From assembly GCA_017521345.1 (NCBI GenBank), contig JAFXCU010000168.1, forward strand, positions 1 through 6,820: a DNA stretch of 6,820 bases, read 5' to 3'. The translations under genes were made by a program, and so were the position numbers. The notes beneath the pieces were generated by a model. That model ran no database searches and was not told where the DNA came from. It saw only the letters and a program-made list of their open reading frames with translations. This DNA comes from Ruminiclostridium sp. (GTDB lineage Bacteria > Bacillota_A > Clostridia > Oscillospirales > Oscillospiraceae). Every line of letters begins with the position of its first letter. Positions within the stretch are counted from its first letter, which is position 1. Below, one piece after another: positions 1 through 5,315 of the stretch.

Positions 1-16
1 GGTGTTCGGCTCATGA
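1..16 (+). CDS. 3' end of an upstream gene (partial), probably a permease-prefix-domain membrane protein
   Basis: The frame GTG TTC GGC TCA TGA (2-16) ends in a stop that overlaps the ATG at 13 as ATGA. The two complete cassettes further down have exactly this junction, where a prefix-domain protein ending in ...ASP overlaps the next gene by ATGA. By analogy this is probably the last few codons of a third prefix-domain gene whose body lies left of the window. Only four codons are visible, so the identity rests on position alone. Confidence 0.35.
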
Positions 17-633
17 AAAAAATAAGGACCCGTAAGAAAAAGACCATGCTGGGCTGTCTTACCCTGCTTCTCCTGCTGGCCATCGCCATGGGGACCCACC
101 TGATGGGTTTCACCCCCGGGCAGAACATCCGGGCTGTGGAGAACCTGTTGGGGCTGGCTCCCACGGAACCGGTGATGGACCGGGACGGTTGGTACCTGAC
201 AGAAAACGATGATGTCCTCCTCCTGACGTTTTATACCCCCGGCCTTTGGCGGGACCGCTGGGGCAACGACACCTTGAACTTTGTCGTGGCTGATAAACCG
301 GACGATCCACCTGTGGCAGGCGGAGGCCATTATTATCAGGATTATCAGGCCAACCAAGCCACCTTTCACCTTTTTGGGGAGGTCCTTCTGGAGGAGGCAG
401 CCTCCGTCCGGGCCTACTGCAATGTAGATCCCAGCTATCACTACTGTTCGGTAGAACTCACTGCAGATGTTTTCACTGCTGAAAACGGCAACCGATACTT
501 CTGGTCCGTGACCACCCAGGACCTGGAACCCATCGACCAATTGCCCATAGCTCTGGATGTTCTTGACGAAGAGGGCAACGTCCTGTGCACCTATGACTCG
601 TCCCAAAACTGGAGCATTGGCTTCATCGAATAA
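13..633 (+). CDS. Single-pass membrane protein with beta-rich outer domain (cassette second gene, copy 1)
   Basis: Unrecognised family, 206 residues. A basic N-terminus (MKKIRTRKKK) precedes one hydrophobic helix at about 13-33, so the small end should be cytosolic and the remaining ~170 residues outside. There is no lipobox or signal-peptidase site. It is a diverged paralogue of the genes at 1849 and 3231. All three share FTP/FSP/YTP just after the helix, the block FG(x5-6)A(A/E)SV (here 121-132), an aromatic YFW motif after a Gly-containing turn (ENGNRYFW, 157-164) and a C-terminal strand of the type xxLDxxGxVxxTY (about 180-194). It has three cysteines in the outer part (C136, C145, C192). 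The ATGA overlap with the preceding stop implies translational coupling. No Shine-Dalgarno is visible, but only 12 bases precede the start. The PadR gene follows 15 nt after the stop, so the two are probably co-transcribed. A role in envelope sensing is a guess from topology. Confidence 0.85.
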   Translation: MKKIRTRKKKTMLGCLTLLLLLAIAMGTHLMGFTPGQNIRAVENLLGLAPTEPVMDRDGWYLTENDDVLLLTFYTPGLWRDRWGNDTLNFVVADKPDDPPVAGGGHYYQDYQANQATFHLFGEVLLEEAASVRAYCNVDPSYHYCSVELTADVFTAENGNRYFWSVTTQDLEPIDQLPIALDVLDEEGNVLCTYDSSQNWSIGFIE

Positions 634-648
634 CAAGGAGGCAATCCT

Positions 649-975
649 ATGGAACGCAAAAAGAATCTGGAACACACCACCCTGCTGGTCCTCTCCCTGC
701 TGAAAGGACAGGACCTGTACGGCTATCAGATGATCACCGAACTGGAGCGCCGCTCCAACCAAACCTTTCACATGAAGGAGGGCACCCTCTACCCTGTGCT
801 GAAAAAGCTGGAGAACGGGGGCTATGTGACCTCCTATGAGGCCGAGGCCAACGGTCGCACCCGGAAGTACTACCGCATCACCAAGTCCGGCCTGAAGCAG
901 CTGGCCGAGGAAAAGCAGAGCTGGGAGGTCTACGCCAACGGGGTCAACTCCGTGCTGAGCTTCATGCCGGGGTGA
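649..975 (+). CDS. PadR family transcriptional regulator
   Basis: A 108-residue winged-helix repressor of the short PadR type. It shows the family pattern: LEHTTLLVLSLL (helix 1), a DLYGYQM turn (22-28), KEGTLYPVLKKLENGGYV (43-60, recognition helix and start of the wing), the wing with GRTRKYY (69-75), then ITKSGLKQL leading into a short C-terminal dimerisation helix ending at 108. PadR proteins bind DNA as dimers and in Firmicutes often sit directly before small membrane-protein genes with a DUF1700/HAAS-like domain, which they usually repress; that matches the genes from 1112 onward. The start is set by AAGGAGG at 635-641, 7 nt before ATG. The gene lies 15 nt after the preceding membrane-protein gene. 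The ligand and operator cannot be read here. It could control the cassettes on both sides, but that is inference. Confidence 0.95.
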   Translation: MERKKNLEHTTLLVLSLLKGQDLYGYQMITELERRSNQTFHMKEGTLYPVLKKLENGGYVTSYEAEANGRTRKYYRITKSGLKQLAEEKQSWEVYANGVNSVLSFMPG

Positions 976-990
976 ATCCAACCCTCCAGA

Positions 991-1088
991 GAGTGGGACG
1001 ATGAGGGCATCGTCCCCTACGGAGTTGGTTCCCCGCTCCAGCCATGTAGGGGCCGATGCCTACATCGGCCCTGCTCATGTTGGTTCAC
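991..1088. repeat. 98-bp hairpin repeat, copy A
   Basis: This copy matches 3909-4006 without indels at a constant offset of 2918 bp, with 7 mismatches in 98 positions. It contains two perfect 9-bp hairpins: GGGACGATG/CATCGTCCC (995-1003 and 1008-1016, loop AGGG) and GGGCCGATG/CATCGGCCC (1050-1058 and 1063-1071, loop CCTA). CCCCTAC after the first hairpin (1014-1020) is the reverse complement of GTAGGGG before the second (1046-1052). It begins 15 nt after the PadR stop and ends just before the Shine-Dalgarno of the next gene. It looks like a noncoding palindromic dispersed repeat of the REP/MITE kind; I believe similar elements are common in gut Clostridia, but I cannot search for that here. 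Confidence 0.9.
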
Positions 1089-1111
1089 GCACGATAGAAA
1101 GGAGGTAACCC

Positions 1112-1852
1112 ATGGACCCAAGATTCACAGAATACGGAACCGCCGTCTGCACCTTTGTCCGCCACGCCACCGCCAAGGAGAAAGCGGCCATCCGCAAGGA
1201 GCTGGCCGACCACATGGAGGACCACGCCCAGGCCCTCATAGACGGAGGCTTTCCGGAAGACCACGCCGCCCGTGTGGCCCTGGAGTCCATGGGTGACCCG
1301 GAGGCCGTAGGCCGGGAGCTGGACAAGGAGTATCCCCGCCATTGGGGTGTGCTGGTTACCGTCTTTCAAATCATGCTGCTGCTCCTTGGAACCAACCTGC
1401 TGATCTTCAGTGGATACTATCTCCCCAACTATCTGGGGCAGACTCTGGAGGCTCGGTTTGATCCCATGAGCGGCCACAGCTACATCCCCACCCACGCCGG
1501 GGAGATCTACCCTCTGGACATTCGACAGGAACTGCCCGGCGGTACCGTCCTCTACCTTTACGGGGTAGCCCGGAATGACGATGGCCAGGTCTGGGTATAC
1601 ACCGTCTCCTACCCCAAAAATCCCTTCCAAAATACCATCAACAACTCTGCAAGCCTGACCTTTACTTATGGAAGCACAGATACCGGCCACAACGCTTGGC
1701 AGGATTTAGACTCCAGTTATGTTACGCCCCGTGCCCACTACCACCGCTACGGTCTCCACGAGGTCACGGAGGGGGATGTCCTCACCGCCCATTACGACCA
1801 CTACGGCACGACCTTTGACGTGACCATCCCCTGGGAGGAGGCCAGCCCATGA
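1112..1852 (+). CDS. Permease-prefix-domain (HAAS-like) single-pass membrane protein, cassette first gene, copy A
   Basis: A 246-residue protein. Residues 1-77 are a charged, helical cytosolic domain with the pattern of 'permease prefix domain 1'/HAAS/DUF1700-type domains: EKAAIRKELADHMEDH, then GFPEDHAARVALESMGDPEAVGREL. One membrane helix follows at about 78-104, then an outer domain of about 140 residues rich in Tyr, Thr and Gly. This domain shares blocks with the paralogue at 2500: ARFDP, PLDIRxELPG, YPKNP, LTAHYD and a C-terminal ASP. Known family members carry this prefix before permeases or surface domains and often pair with PadR regulators. No permease or enzyme domain is present here. 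The start is well set by AAAGGAGGT ending 5 nt before ATG. The last codons contain GGGAGGAGG (1833-1841), the ribosome site of the next gene, which overlaps by ATGA. Function unknown; a signalling or envelope-sensing role is inferred. Confidence 0.85.
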   Translation: MDPRFTEYGTAVCTFVRHATAKEKAAIRKELADHMEDHAQALIDGGFPEDHAARVALESMGDPEAVGRELDKEYPRHWGVLVTVFQIMLLLLGTNLLIFSGYYLPNYLGQTLEARFDPMSGHSYIPTHAGEIYPLDIRQELPGGTVLYLYGVARNDDGQVWVYTVSYPKNPFQNTINNSASLTFTYGSTDTGHNAWQDLDSSYVTPRAHYHRYGLHEVTEGDVLTAHYDHYGTTFDVTIPWEEASP

Positions 1853-2478
1853 AAAAGAAACTCCGCACGCAAAAGCAGCTGGCCCGTCGTTTGGGGATCT
1901 GGGTGGTCATCCTGGCCCTGGCGACCGTCTGGACGGGATTATTCAGCCCTCACCCCTATCTCAGCATCCGACAGTACGAAGCCTCCCTCAGCTGCGGAAA
2001 GACCGAGATGGTTCGCAAAGAATCACTAGACGGTAAACTGCATTACCTTACCGCCAACCAGAACACCCTGCTGCTCAATGCCGTTGATTTTCAGCTTCTT
2101 GGGGGCTGGGTCAGTGACGGAAAAGCCTCCTTGGACCTGAGCAAGGAAGAGAACCTTTCTGTGGATGTTCTGCGGACCTCGTCGGTAGCTGAGTTCCTCA
2201 CTGTCCACTACTTCGGCACGGCCCCCAGGGATGCCGCCAGTGTTTTGATCCGGTTCCCCTGGATGGAGGAAGCAGAACCTTTTGAGATTTCCACCTTCCG
2301 GGGAGAGGACGGGCGGACCTACTTCTGGGACTGGCAGGAAGTTGATTTCTACGGCCCGGAGAACTACAACAAGGACTACTACTCTGAACCCCTTGTGGTG
2401 GAGGCCCTGGATCAGAACGGCCAGGTCATCGCCACCTGCATGCAGCCCCGCTACTATGATGGCTCTCCACTCTCCTGA
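1849..2478 (+). CDS. Single-pass membrane protein with beta-rich outer domain (cassette second gene, copy 2)
   Basis: Unrecognised family, 209 residues, paralogous to the genes at 13 and 3231. It has a basic start (MKKKLRTQKQLARR), one membrane helix at about 15-32, then FSP and an outer domain. Shared blocks are YLTANQNTLLL (67-76), GGWVSDG (85-91), HYFGTAPRDAASV (120-132), FRGEDGRTYFWDWQ (150-163) and VVEALDQNGQVIAT (183-196). It is closer to copy 3 than to copy 1: FRGEDG and the second tryptophan (WxWQ) are missing from copy 1. No catalytic motif is visible. The start overlaps the stop of the prefix-domain gene (ATGA), and its Shine-Dalgarno lies inside that gene 7 nt upstream, so equal, coupled synthesis is likely, and the pair may form a membrane complex (inference). 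The next cassette starts 21 nt after its stop. Confidence 0.85.
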   Translation: MKKKLRTQKQLARRLGIWVVILALATVWTGLFSPHPYLSIRQYEASLSCGKTEMVRKESLDGKLHYLTANQNTLLLNAVDFQLLGGWVSDGKASLDLSKEENLSVDVLRTSSVAEFLTVHYFGTAPRDAASVLIRFPWMEEAEPFEISTFRGEDGRTYFWDWQEVDFYGPENYNKDYYSEPLVVEALDQNGQVIATCMQPRYYDGSPLS

Positions 2479-2499
2479 GCCATCGGAAAGGAGGACTCT

Positions 2500-3234
2500 A
2501 TGGACCCAAGATTCACGGAATACGGAGCGGCCGTCTGCACCTTCGTCCGCCACGCCACTGCCAAAGAAAAAGAGGCCATCCGCAAGGAGCTGGCCGACCA
2601 CATGGCTGACCACGCCCAGGCCCTCATGGACGGGGGCTATCCGGAAGACCACGCCGCCCGTGTGGCCCTGGAGTCCATGGGTGACCCGGAGACCGTAGGC
2701 CGGGCGCTGGACAAGGAGTATCCCCTCCGGTGGCTGGTGCTGTCCCGCATCCTGATCGGTGTGGTGGCCCTGCTGTCCCTTTTCTACCTCATGTACCTCC
2801 CCCTTCTTGGTGACCTGCCGGAAGCCATCTATGCCCGCCTGGACCCTGAAAAGGGAGACCAATACGAAGAACTCCATGAGAGCTTCCAACCCCTGGACAT
2901 TCGCTGGGAACTGCCGGGAGAGACCATCCTGCGCTTTTACGGGGTGACCCTCCAGGGGGCCAACGACCAGTATACCGCCACAGTTTACGCCTCGTTCTAT
3001 CCCAAGAATCCCCTGTCCCGTCACTGGAACCATGTCAACATCCTTGGCTTTTCCTACACCCTGAACGGGGTGGAATACCCCTACCACAGCAGCTATGGGA
3101 GCGGAGGATATATGTATTATCAATATGCCGTCGACGGCCTGCCGGAGGGCTGTTCCCTGACCGCCCACTATGACCGCTTTGGCACGTACCTTGAAACCGA
3201 GATCCCCCTGGATTGGGAGGTGGCAAGCCCATGA
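2500..3234 (+). CDS. Permease-prefix-domain (HAAS-like) single-pass membrane protein, cassette first gene, copy B
   Basis: A 244-residue paralogue of the gene at 1112. The first 78 residues differ at only 9 positions (69/78 identical; 216/234 bases), including an unbroken identical run of about 52 bases. The membrane helix (about 78-104) and the outer domain (105-244) have diverged to scattered blocks: ARLDP, PLDIRxELPG, FYPKNP, SLTAHYDRFGT and a C-terminal ASP. The outer part is rich in tyrosine (YPYHSSYG, YMYYQYA). The start is set by AAAGGAGG (2487-2494), 5 nt before ATG. The 5' edge of the duplication covers the ribosome site as well as the coding part. It overlaps the next gene by ATGA, as in copy A. 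The same family and the same uncertainty about function apply: a cytosolic helical domain joined to an outer domain fits signal transfer, but no partner enzyme is present. Confidence 0.85.
   Translation: MDPRFTEYGAAVCTFVRHATAKEKEAIRKELADHMADHAQALMDGGYPEDHAARVALESMGDPETVGRALDKEYPLRWLVLSRILIGVVALLSLFYLMYLPLLGDLPEAIYARLDPEKGDQYEELHESFQPLDIRWELPGETILRFYGVTLQGANDQYTATVYASFYPKNPLSRHWNHVNILGFSYTLNGVEYPYHSSYGSGGYMYYQYAVDGLPEGCSLTAHYDRFGTYLETEIPLDWEVASP
3215..3220 (+). promoter_or_regulatory. Ribosome binding site deciding the start at 3231
   Basis: GGGAGG lies inside the last codons of the upstream gene, 10 nt before ATG 3231. It supports that ATG over the TTG at 3213, which lies upstream of it. The equivalent embedded site for the 1849 gene is GGGAGGAGG at 1833-1841. 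Confidence 0.75.
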
Positions 3235-3881
3235 AACGAAAGAAACGTCACCTGACCGCCAAAACTCTTGCCCTTCGGCTGGCAGCGGTCGCCCTGGTGA
3301 TGGCCCTCCTGGCCCTCCTGCTGGGGTTTTACACCCCTCTCCCCTCTCAGGTCATTGACCAGCGGGAAAAGGAATTCGGCACCGGACCCACGAAGGTATT
3401 GGAACACCACTGGTTCCACGCTAACCCAGCCTATCTGCTGGGAAGCGATAACAGTCTGAGTCTCCTCTTCTGCCGCTACAATTTCTTCTACGGCTGGGGA
3501 AGTGACGGCGGCACTATGATCGACCTAAGTCAAGAGGAAGGCCCCGTCTGGCTGTCCACCACTCTTTACTCCGGAAGCAAAGACCTTACCACCGAGGGGG
3601 AACCCTGTGATCTCCACCACTTTGGCCGGGTGGACTGGGAAGGGGCGGAATCTGTGCGGCTCAGCTACCCTTCCGGTGCACCGGAAAACGCCCAAATCTT
3701 CCCCCTGTTCCGGGGAGAGGACGGACACCTTTATTTCTGGGGATGGCAAACCATTCCGTGGTTTCAAAGTTCCCCGGTGGATTACTTTGATGTGGCCGTT
3801 GATGTGCTGAACGCAAAGGGAACCGTGCTGTATACCTATGAAACCAACCCCAGCTATACCGAGGAGGAGTTGGCAGAGTAA
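3231..3881 (+). CDS. Single-pass membrane protein with beta-rich outer domain (cassette second gene, copy 3)
   Basis: A 216-residue paralogue of the genes at 13 and 1849. I place the start at ATG 3231, not at an in-frame TTG at 3213. The ATG forms the same ATGA overlap as the other cassettes, has GGGAGG at 3215-3220, and gives the same basic N-terminus (MKRKKRH); the TTG lies just upstream of that ribosome site. One membrane helix spans about 16-34, followed by YTP. The outer domain has YLLGSDNSLSLLF (68-80), GWGSDGG (88-94), HHFGRVDWEGAESV (129-142), FRGEDGHLYFWGWQ (160-173) and VAVDVLNAKGTVLYTY (188-203). The C-terminus is acidic (TEEELAE). No known domain or active site was recognised. It is the last gene of the plus-strand block; repeat copy B and the terminator at 4048 follow. 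Confidence 0.85.
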   Translation: MKRKKRHLTAKTLALRLAAVALVMALLALLLGFYTPLPSQVIDQREKEFGTGPTKVLEHHWFHANPAYLLGSDNSLSLLFCRYNFFYGWGSDGGTMIDLSQEEGPVWLSTTLYSGSKDLTTEGEPCDLHHFGRVDWEGAESVRLSYPSGAPENAQIFPLFRGEDGHLYFWGWQTIPWFQSSPVDYFDVAVDVLNAKGTVLYTYETNPSYTEEELAE

Positions 3882-3908
3882 AACGCAGCGATATATCTGC
3901 CCTTCAAA

Positions 3909-4006
3909 GAGTGGGACGATGAGGGCATCGTCCCCTACGAAGTTGATCTCCCGCTCTCGCCATGTAGGGGCCGATGCCTACATCGGCCCTGCTCACGTTG
4001 GTTCAC
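3909..4006. repeat. 98-bp hairpin repeat, copy B
   Basis: Direct repeat of 991-1088 with 7 substitutions and no gap. Six of these fall between the hairpins (3940-3958) and one near the 3' end; both hairpins are unchanged (3913-3921 with 3926-3934; 3968-3976 with 3981-3989). It begins 27 nt after the stop of the last cassette gene. Like copy A it follows a stop codon in the same orientation. An extra hairpin module continues it at 4020-4039. Confidence 0.9.
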
Positions 4007-4008
4007 CC

Positions 4009-4043
4009 GCTCACGTTCCGGGCGATTCGTGAATCGCCCCTAC
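4009..4043. repeat. Third hairpin module attached to repeat copy B
   Basis: GCTCACGTT at 4009-4017 repeats 3991-3999. The perfect 8-bp hairpin GGGCGATT/AATCGCCC follows (4020-4027 and 4032-4039, loop CGTG), then CCCCTAC (4037-4043), the same heptamer that ends the first hairpin of both repeat copies. Copy A lacks this module. It appears to be another unit of the same modular repeat, with a different stem sequence. Confidence 0.7.
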
Positions 4044-4047
4044 AACA

Positions 4048-4081
4048 AGAAAAAGGACGACCTTACGGTCGTCCTTTTTCT
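4048..4081. terminator. Bidirectional intrinsic terminator
   Basis: A perfect 15-bp inverted repeat, 4048-4062 with 4067-4081, loop TTAC. The core is GGACGACC/GGTCGTCC and the outer arms are A5 and T5, so each strand ends its hairpin in a U-run. It lies between the convergent genes ending at 3881 (+) and 4094 (-), 12 nt past the stop of the latter, and should stop transcription from both sides. Confidence 0.93.
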
Positions 4082-4093
4082 ATACATAGGAAC

Positions 4094-4519
4094 TTAGTCC
4101 TCGTCTTCCTCTTCCTCGTCAACCAGGTCCAGAGCGAACTTGTTGCCGCAGTTGGGGCAGGCGATCTCGCCCACGTCGAAGATGCTCTCGTCGATGACCA
4201 GGTCCTCGCCGCACTCGGGGCACTCGATCTCAAAGAAATCATCGCCCAGGTCAGAGAAGTCAAACTCCTCGTCGTCATCGTAGTCGAACTCGTCGAAGAC
4301 GATCTCTTCCACGTCTTCCAGGTCCTCGGACATAGCCTCCAGCTCCTCGCCGATGACTTCCACTTCTTCCTCCAGGTCCTCAACGGCCAGGCCGATGTCT
4401 TCCAGGATGTCGATGATCTTGGAGATCAGCTTGCCCTCCTTGGAGGGATCCTTGTCCAGATCCAGGCCGTCAGCCAGGCCCTTCAGGTAAGCAACCTTCT
4501 CAGTGATGGTCATAGTCAT
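4094..4519 (-). CDS. CD1247-like acidic zinc-ribbon protein
   Basis: A 141-residue, very acidic protein. The N-terminal ~45 residues (TEKVAYLKGLADGLDLD, then KLISKIIDILEDIG) form a helical domain resembling what is annotated in Clostridia as the 'CD1247 N-terminal domain'. A long Glu/Asp-rich helical stretch follows (about 46-98), then a rubredoxin-like zinc ribbon with CPEC at 100-103 and CPNC at 121-124, and an acidic tail (DLVDEEEEDED). The four cysteines should bind one zinc ion. The molecular function is not established as far as I know; a protein-protein or transcription/translation accessory role is a guess. The start at 4519 has AAAGGA (4529-4534) 9 nt upstream; a second ATG lies two codons in (4513). 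The gene follows efp in the same direction after 223 bp with no convincing promoter, so it may be read from the efp promoter. Confidence 0.85.
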   Translation of the reverse strand: MTMTITEKVAYLKGLADGLDLDKDPSKEGKLISKIIDILEDIGLAVEDLEEEVEVIGEELEAMSEDLEDVEEIVFDEFDYDDDEEFDFSDLGDDFFEIECPECGEDLVIDESIFDVGEIACPNCGNKFALDLVDEEEEDED

Positions 4520-4532
4520 AGTAATAAATCCT

Positions 4533-4547
4533 TTCTGCTTCGCAGAA
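4533..4547 (-). promoter_or_regulatory. Small hairpin abutting the Shine-Dalgarno of the CD1247-like gene
   Basis: TTCTGC/GCAGAA, a perfect 6-bp stem with a 3-base loop. Its 3' arm overlaps the first two A's of the AAAGGA ribosome site (4529-4534, minus strand). It could tune translation, or simply be part of the repeat-like hairpin string upstream. Regulatory function is inferred only. Confidence 0.4.
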
Positions 4548-4569
4548 TTTCGGTCCCGCAGGACCGAAA
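4548..4569. repeat. Perfect inverted repeat in the efp-CD1247 interval
   Basis: TTTCGGTCC/GGACCGAAA, 9-bp arms with loop CGCA, directly abutting the small hairpin at 4533-4547. It is not followed by a U-run on either strand, so it does not look like an intrinsic terminator. Confidence 0.7.
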
Positions 4570-4582
4570 CTCAAGTCCAATC

Positions 4583-4613
4583 ATTTTTTTCGGGGCTTTG
4601 CCTCGGAAAAAAT
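4583..4613. repeat. AT-armed inverted repeat in the efp-CD1247 interval
   Basis: The 14-base arms 4583-4596 and 4600-4613 pair with a TTT loop. The stem is complete as plus-strand RNA if two G-U pairs are allowed; as minus-strand RNA these become two C/A mismatches. The core is CGGGGC/GCCTCG, with T-rich left and A-rich right outer arms. In the direction of efp transcription the 3' arm ends in A's, which argues against a terminator. Confidence 0.6.
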
Positions 4614-4619
4614 ACTTCT

Positions 4620-4663
4620 CAGCCTGCCAGTGTGCGGGCATCACCCGTGCGCGCAGCAGGCTG
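4620..4663. repeat. Large imperfect inverted repeat in the efp-CD1247 interval
   Basis: The outer arms CAGCCTGC/GCAGGCTG (4620-4627 and 4656-4663) pair perfectly. An inner CGGG/CCCG stem, extendable by wobble pairs, surrounds the loop CATCA. It would form a long two-part hairpin in RNA of either strand. No known riboswitch class was recognised. Confidence 0.55.
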
Positions 4664-4678
4664 CAAACCTTCACTTTT

Positions 4679-4729
4679 CAAACAGGCAAACAGGCTCAAC
4701 AGGCCAGAATGACCTATCGAGCCTGTTTG
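4679..4729. repeat. Inverted repeat with duplicated left arm just downstream of efp
   Basis: AAACAGGC occurs twice in tandem (4680-4687 and 4688-4695). The right arm can pair either with the outer copy (CAAACAGGC 4679-4687 with GCCTGTTTG 4721-4729) or with the inner copy (AAACAGGCTC 4688-4697 with GAGCCTGTTT 4719-4728), so the two folds exclude each other. It starts 14 nt past the efp stop and may act as an efp 3' end signal, but a proper U-tract is missing. Confidence 0.6.
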
Positions 4730-4742
4730 GAAAGTCTGTCTA

Positions 4743-5306
4743 TTAGCCCTTTGCGCGCTCCAGGTACTCGCCGGAACGGGTGTCAACGCGGATCTTGTCG
4801 CCGATGTTGATGAACAGGGGGACCTTGATCTCAGCGCCGGTCTCCAGGGTGGCGGGCTTGGTCACGTTGGTAGCGGTGTCGCCCTTGAAGCCGGGGTCGG
4901 TCTCGGTGACTTCCAGGTCAACGAAGGTGGGGGGCTCCACGGAGAAGATCTTGCCCTTGTAGCTGGAGATCTTGCAGATCATTTCTTCCTTCACGAAGCG
5001 GAAGCTGTCGCCCAGCAGTTCGGGAGCGATGGGGATCATGTCGAAGGTCTCCTGATCCATGAAGTAGTACAGGTCGCCATCGTTGTAGCTGTACTGCATA
5101 TCCTTCTTCTCCACGTAAGCGTTCTCGAACTTAGCGGTGGGGTTGAAAGAAGTTTCGGTGACGGAGCCGGTGATGACGTTCTTCATCTTGGTGCGCACGA
5201 AAGCAGCGCCCTTGCCGGGCTTAACGTGCTGGAACTCGATGACCTGCATAACCTGGCCGTCCATTTCAAAGGTCATACCATTACGGAAATCGCCTGCAGA
5301 AATCAT
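4743..5306 (-). CDS. efp: Elongation factor P
   Basis: Translation factor that binds between the P and E sites of the ribosome and relieves stalling at consecutive prolines. It is 187 residues from the start chosen here. All three beta-barrel domains are present: the N-terminal KOW-like domain with the loop [10 protein letters not shown], whose tip lysine is K32 (the residue modified in B. subtilis EF-P); a middle OB domain; and the C-terminal OB domain with the family signature around [26 protein letters not shown] start it at ATG 5306 ([10 protein letters not shown], as in B. subtilis MISVNDFRTG). The upstream in-frame ATG at 5315 directly touches GGAGG with no spacing, while 5306 has a 9-nt spacing. 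No lysine-modifying enzyme is in the window. It has its own sigma-A promoter (5357-5385), although readthrough from the gene upstream remains possible. Confidence 0.98.
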   Translation of the reverse strand: MISAGDFRNGMTFEMDGQVMQVIEFQHVKPGKGAAFVRTKMKNVITGSVTETSFNPTAKFENAYVEKKDMQYSYNDGDLYYFMDQETFDMIPIAPELLGDSFRFVKEEMICKISSYKGKIFSVEPPTFVDLEVTETDPGFKGDTATNVTKPATLETGAEIKVPLFINIGDKIRVDTRSGEYLERAKG

Positions 5307-5315
5307 AATATTCAT

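Noticed and set aside
13..60. Lipoprotein signal (MLGC) in the first membrane protein
   Set aside because: The cysteine comes right after the basic stretch and before the hydrophobic helix, while a lipobox must follow it. A plain membrane anchor fits better.
2026..3168. 380-residue open frame on the minus strand
   Set aside because: It lies antisense to the cassette genes at 1849 and 2500, which have ribosome sites, ATGA coupling and paralogues. Its sequence is low-complexity GVxH-rich, typical of the shadow of a GC-rich gene.
1112..3881. ABC transporter or toxin-antitoxin assignment for the cassettes
   Set aside because: There is no Walker motif, no multi-pass permease and no recognisable toxin fold. 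The prefix domain alone does not make a transporter.
991..4043. CRISPR-like array or insertion sequence
   Set aside because: There are only two long copies 2.9 kb apart, with no regular spacers, no transposase gene and no target-site duplication that I can see.
4679..4729. Confident intrinsic terminator of efp
   Set aside because: The stem is good, but no run of U follows its 3' arm in the minus direction (GCCTGTTTGAAAAG), so it is listed only as an inverted repeat.
3974..4810. 278-residue open frame on the plus strand crossing the repeat, the terminator and three minus-strand features
   Set aside because: It starts in the hairpin repeat, reads through a perfect terminator and then runs antisense to the CD1247-like gene; it is a spurious frame.
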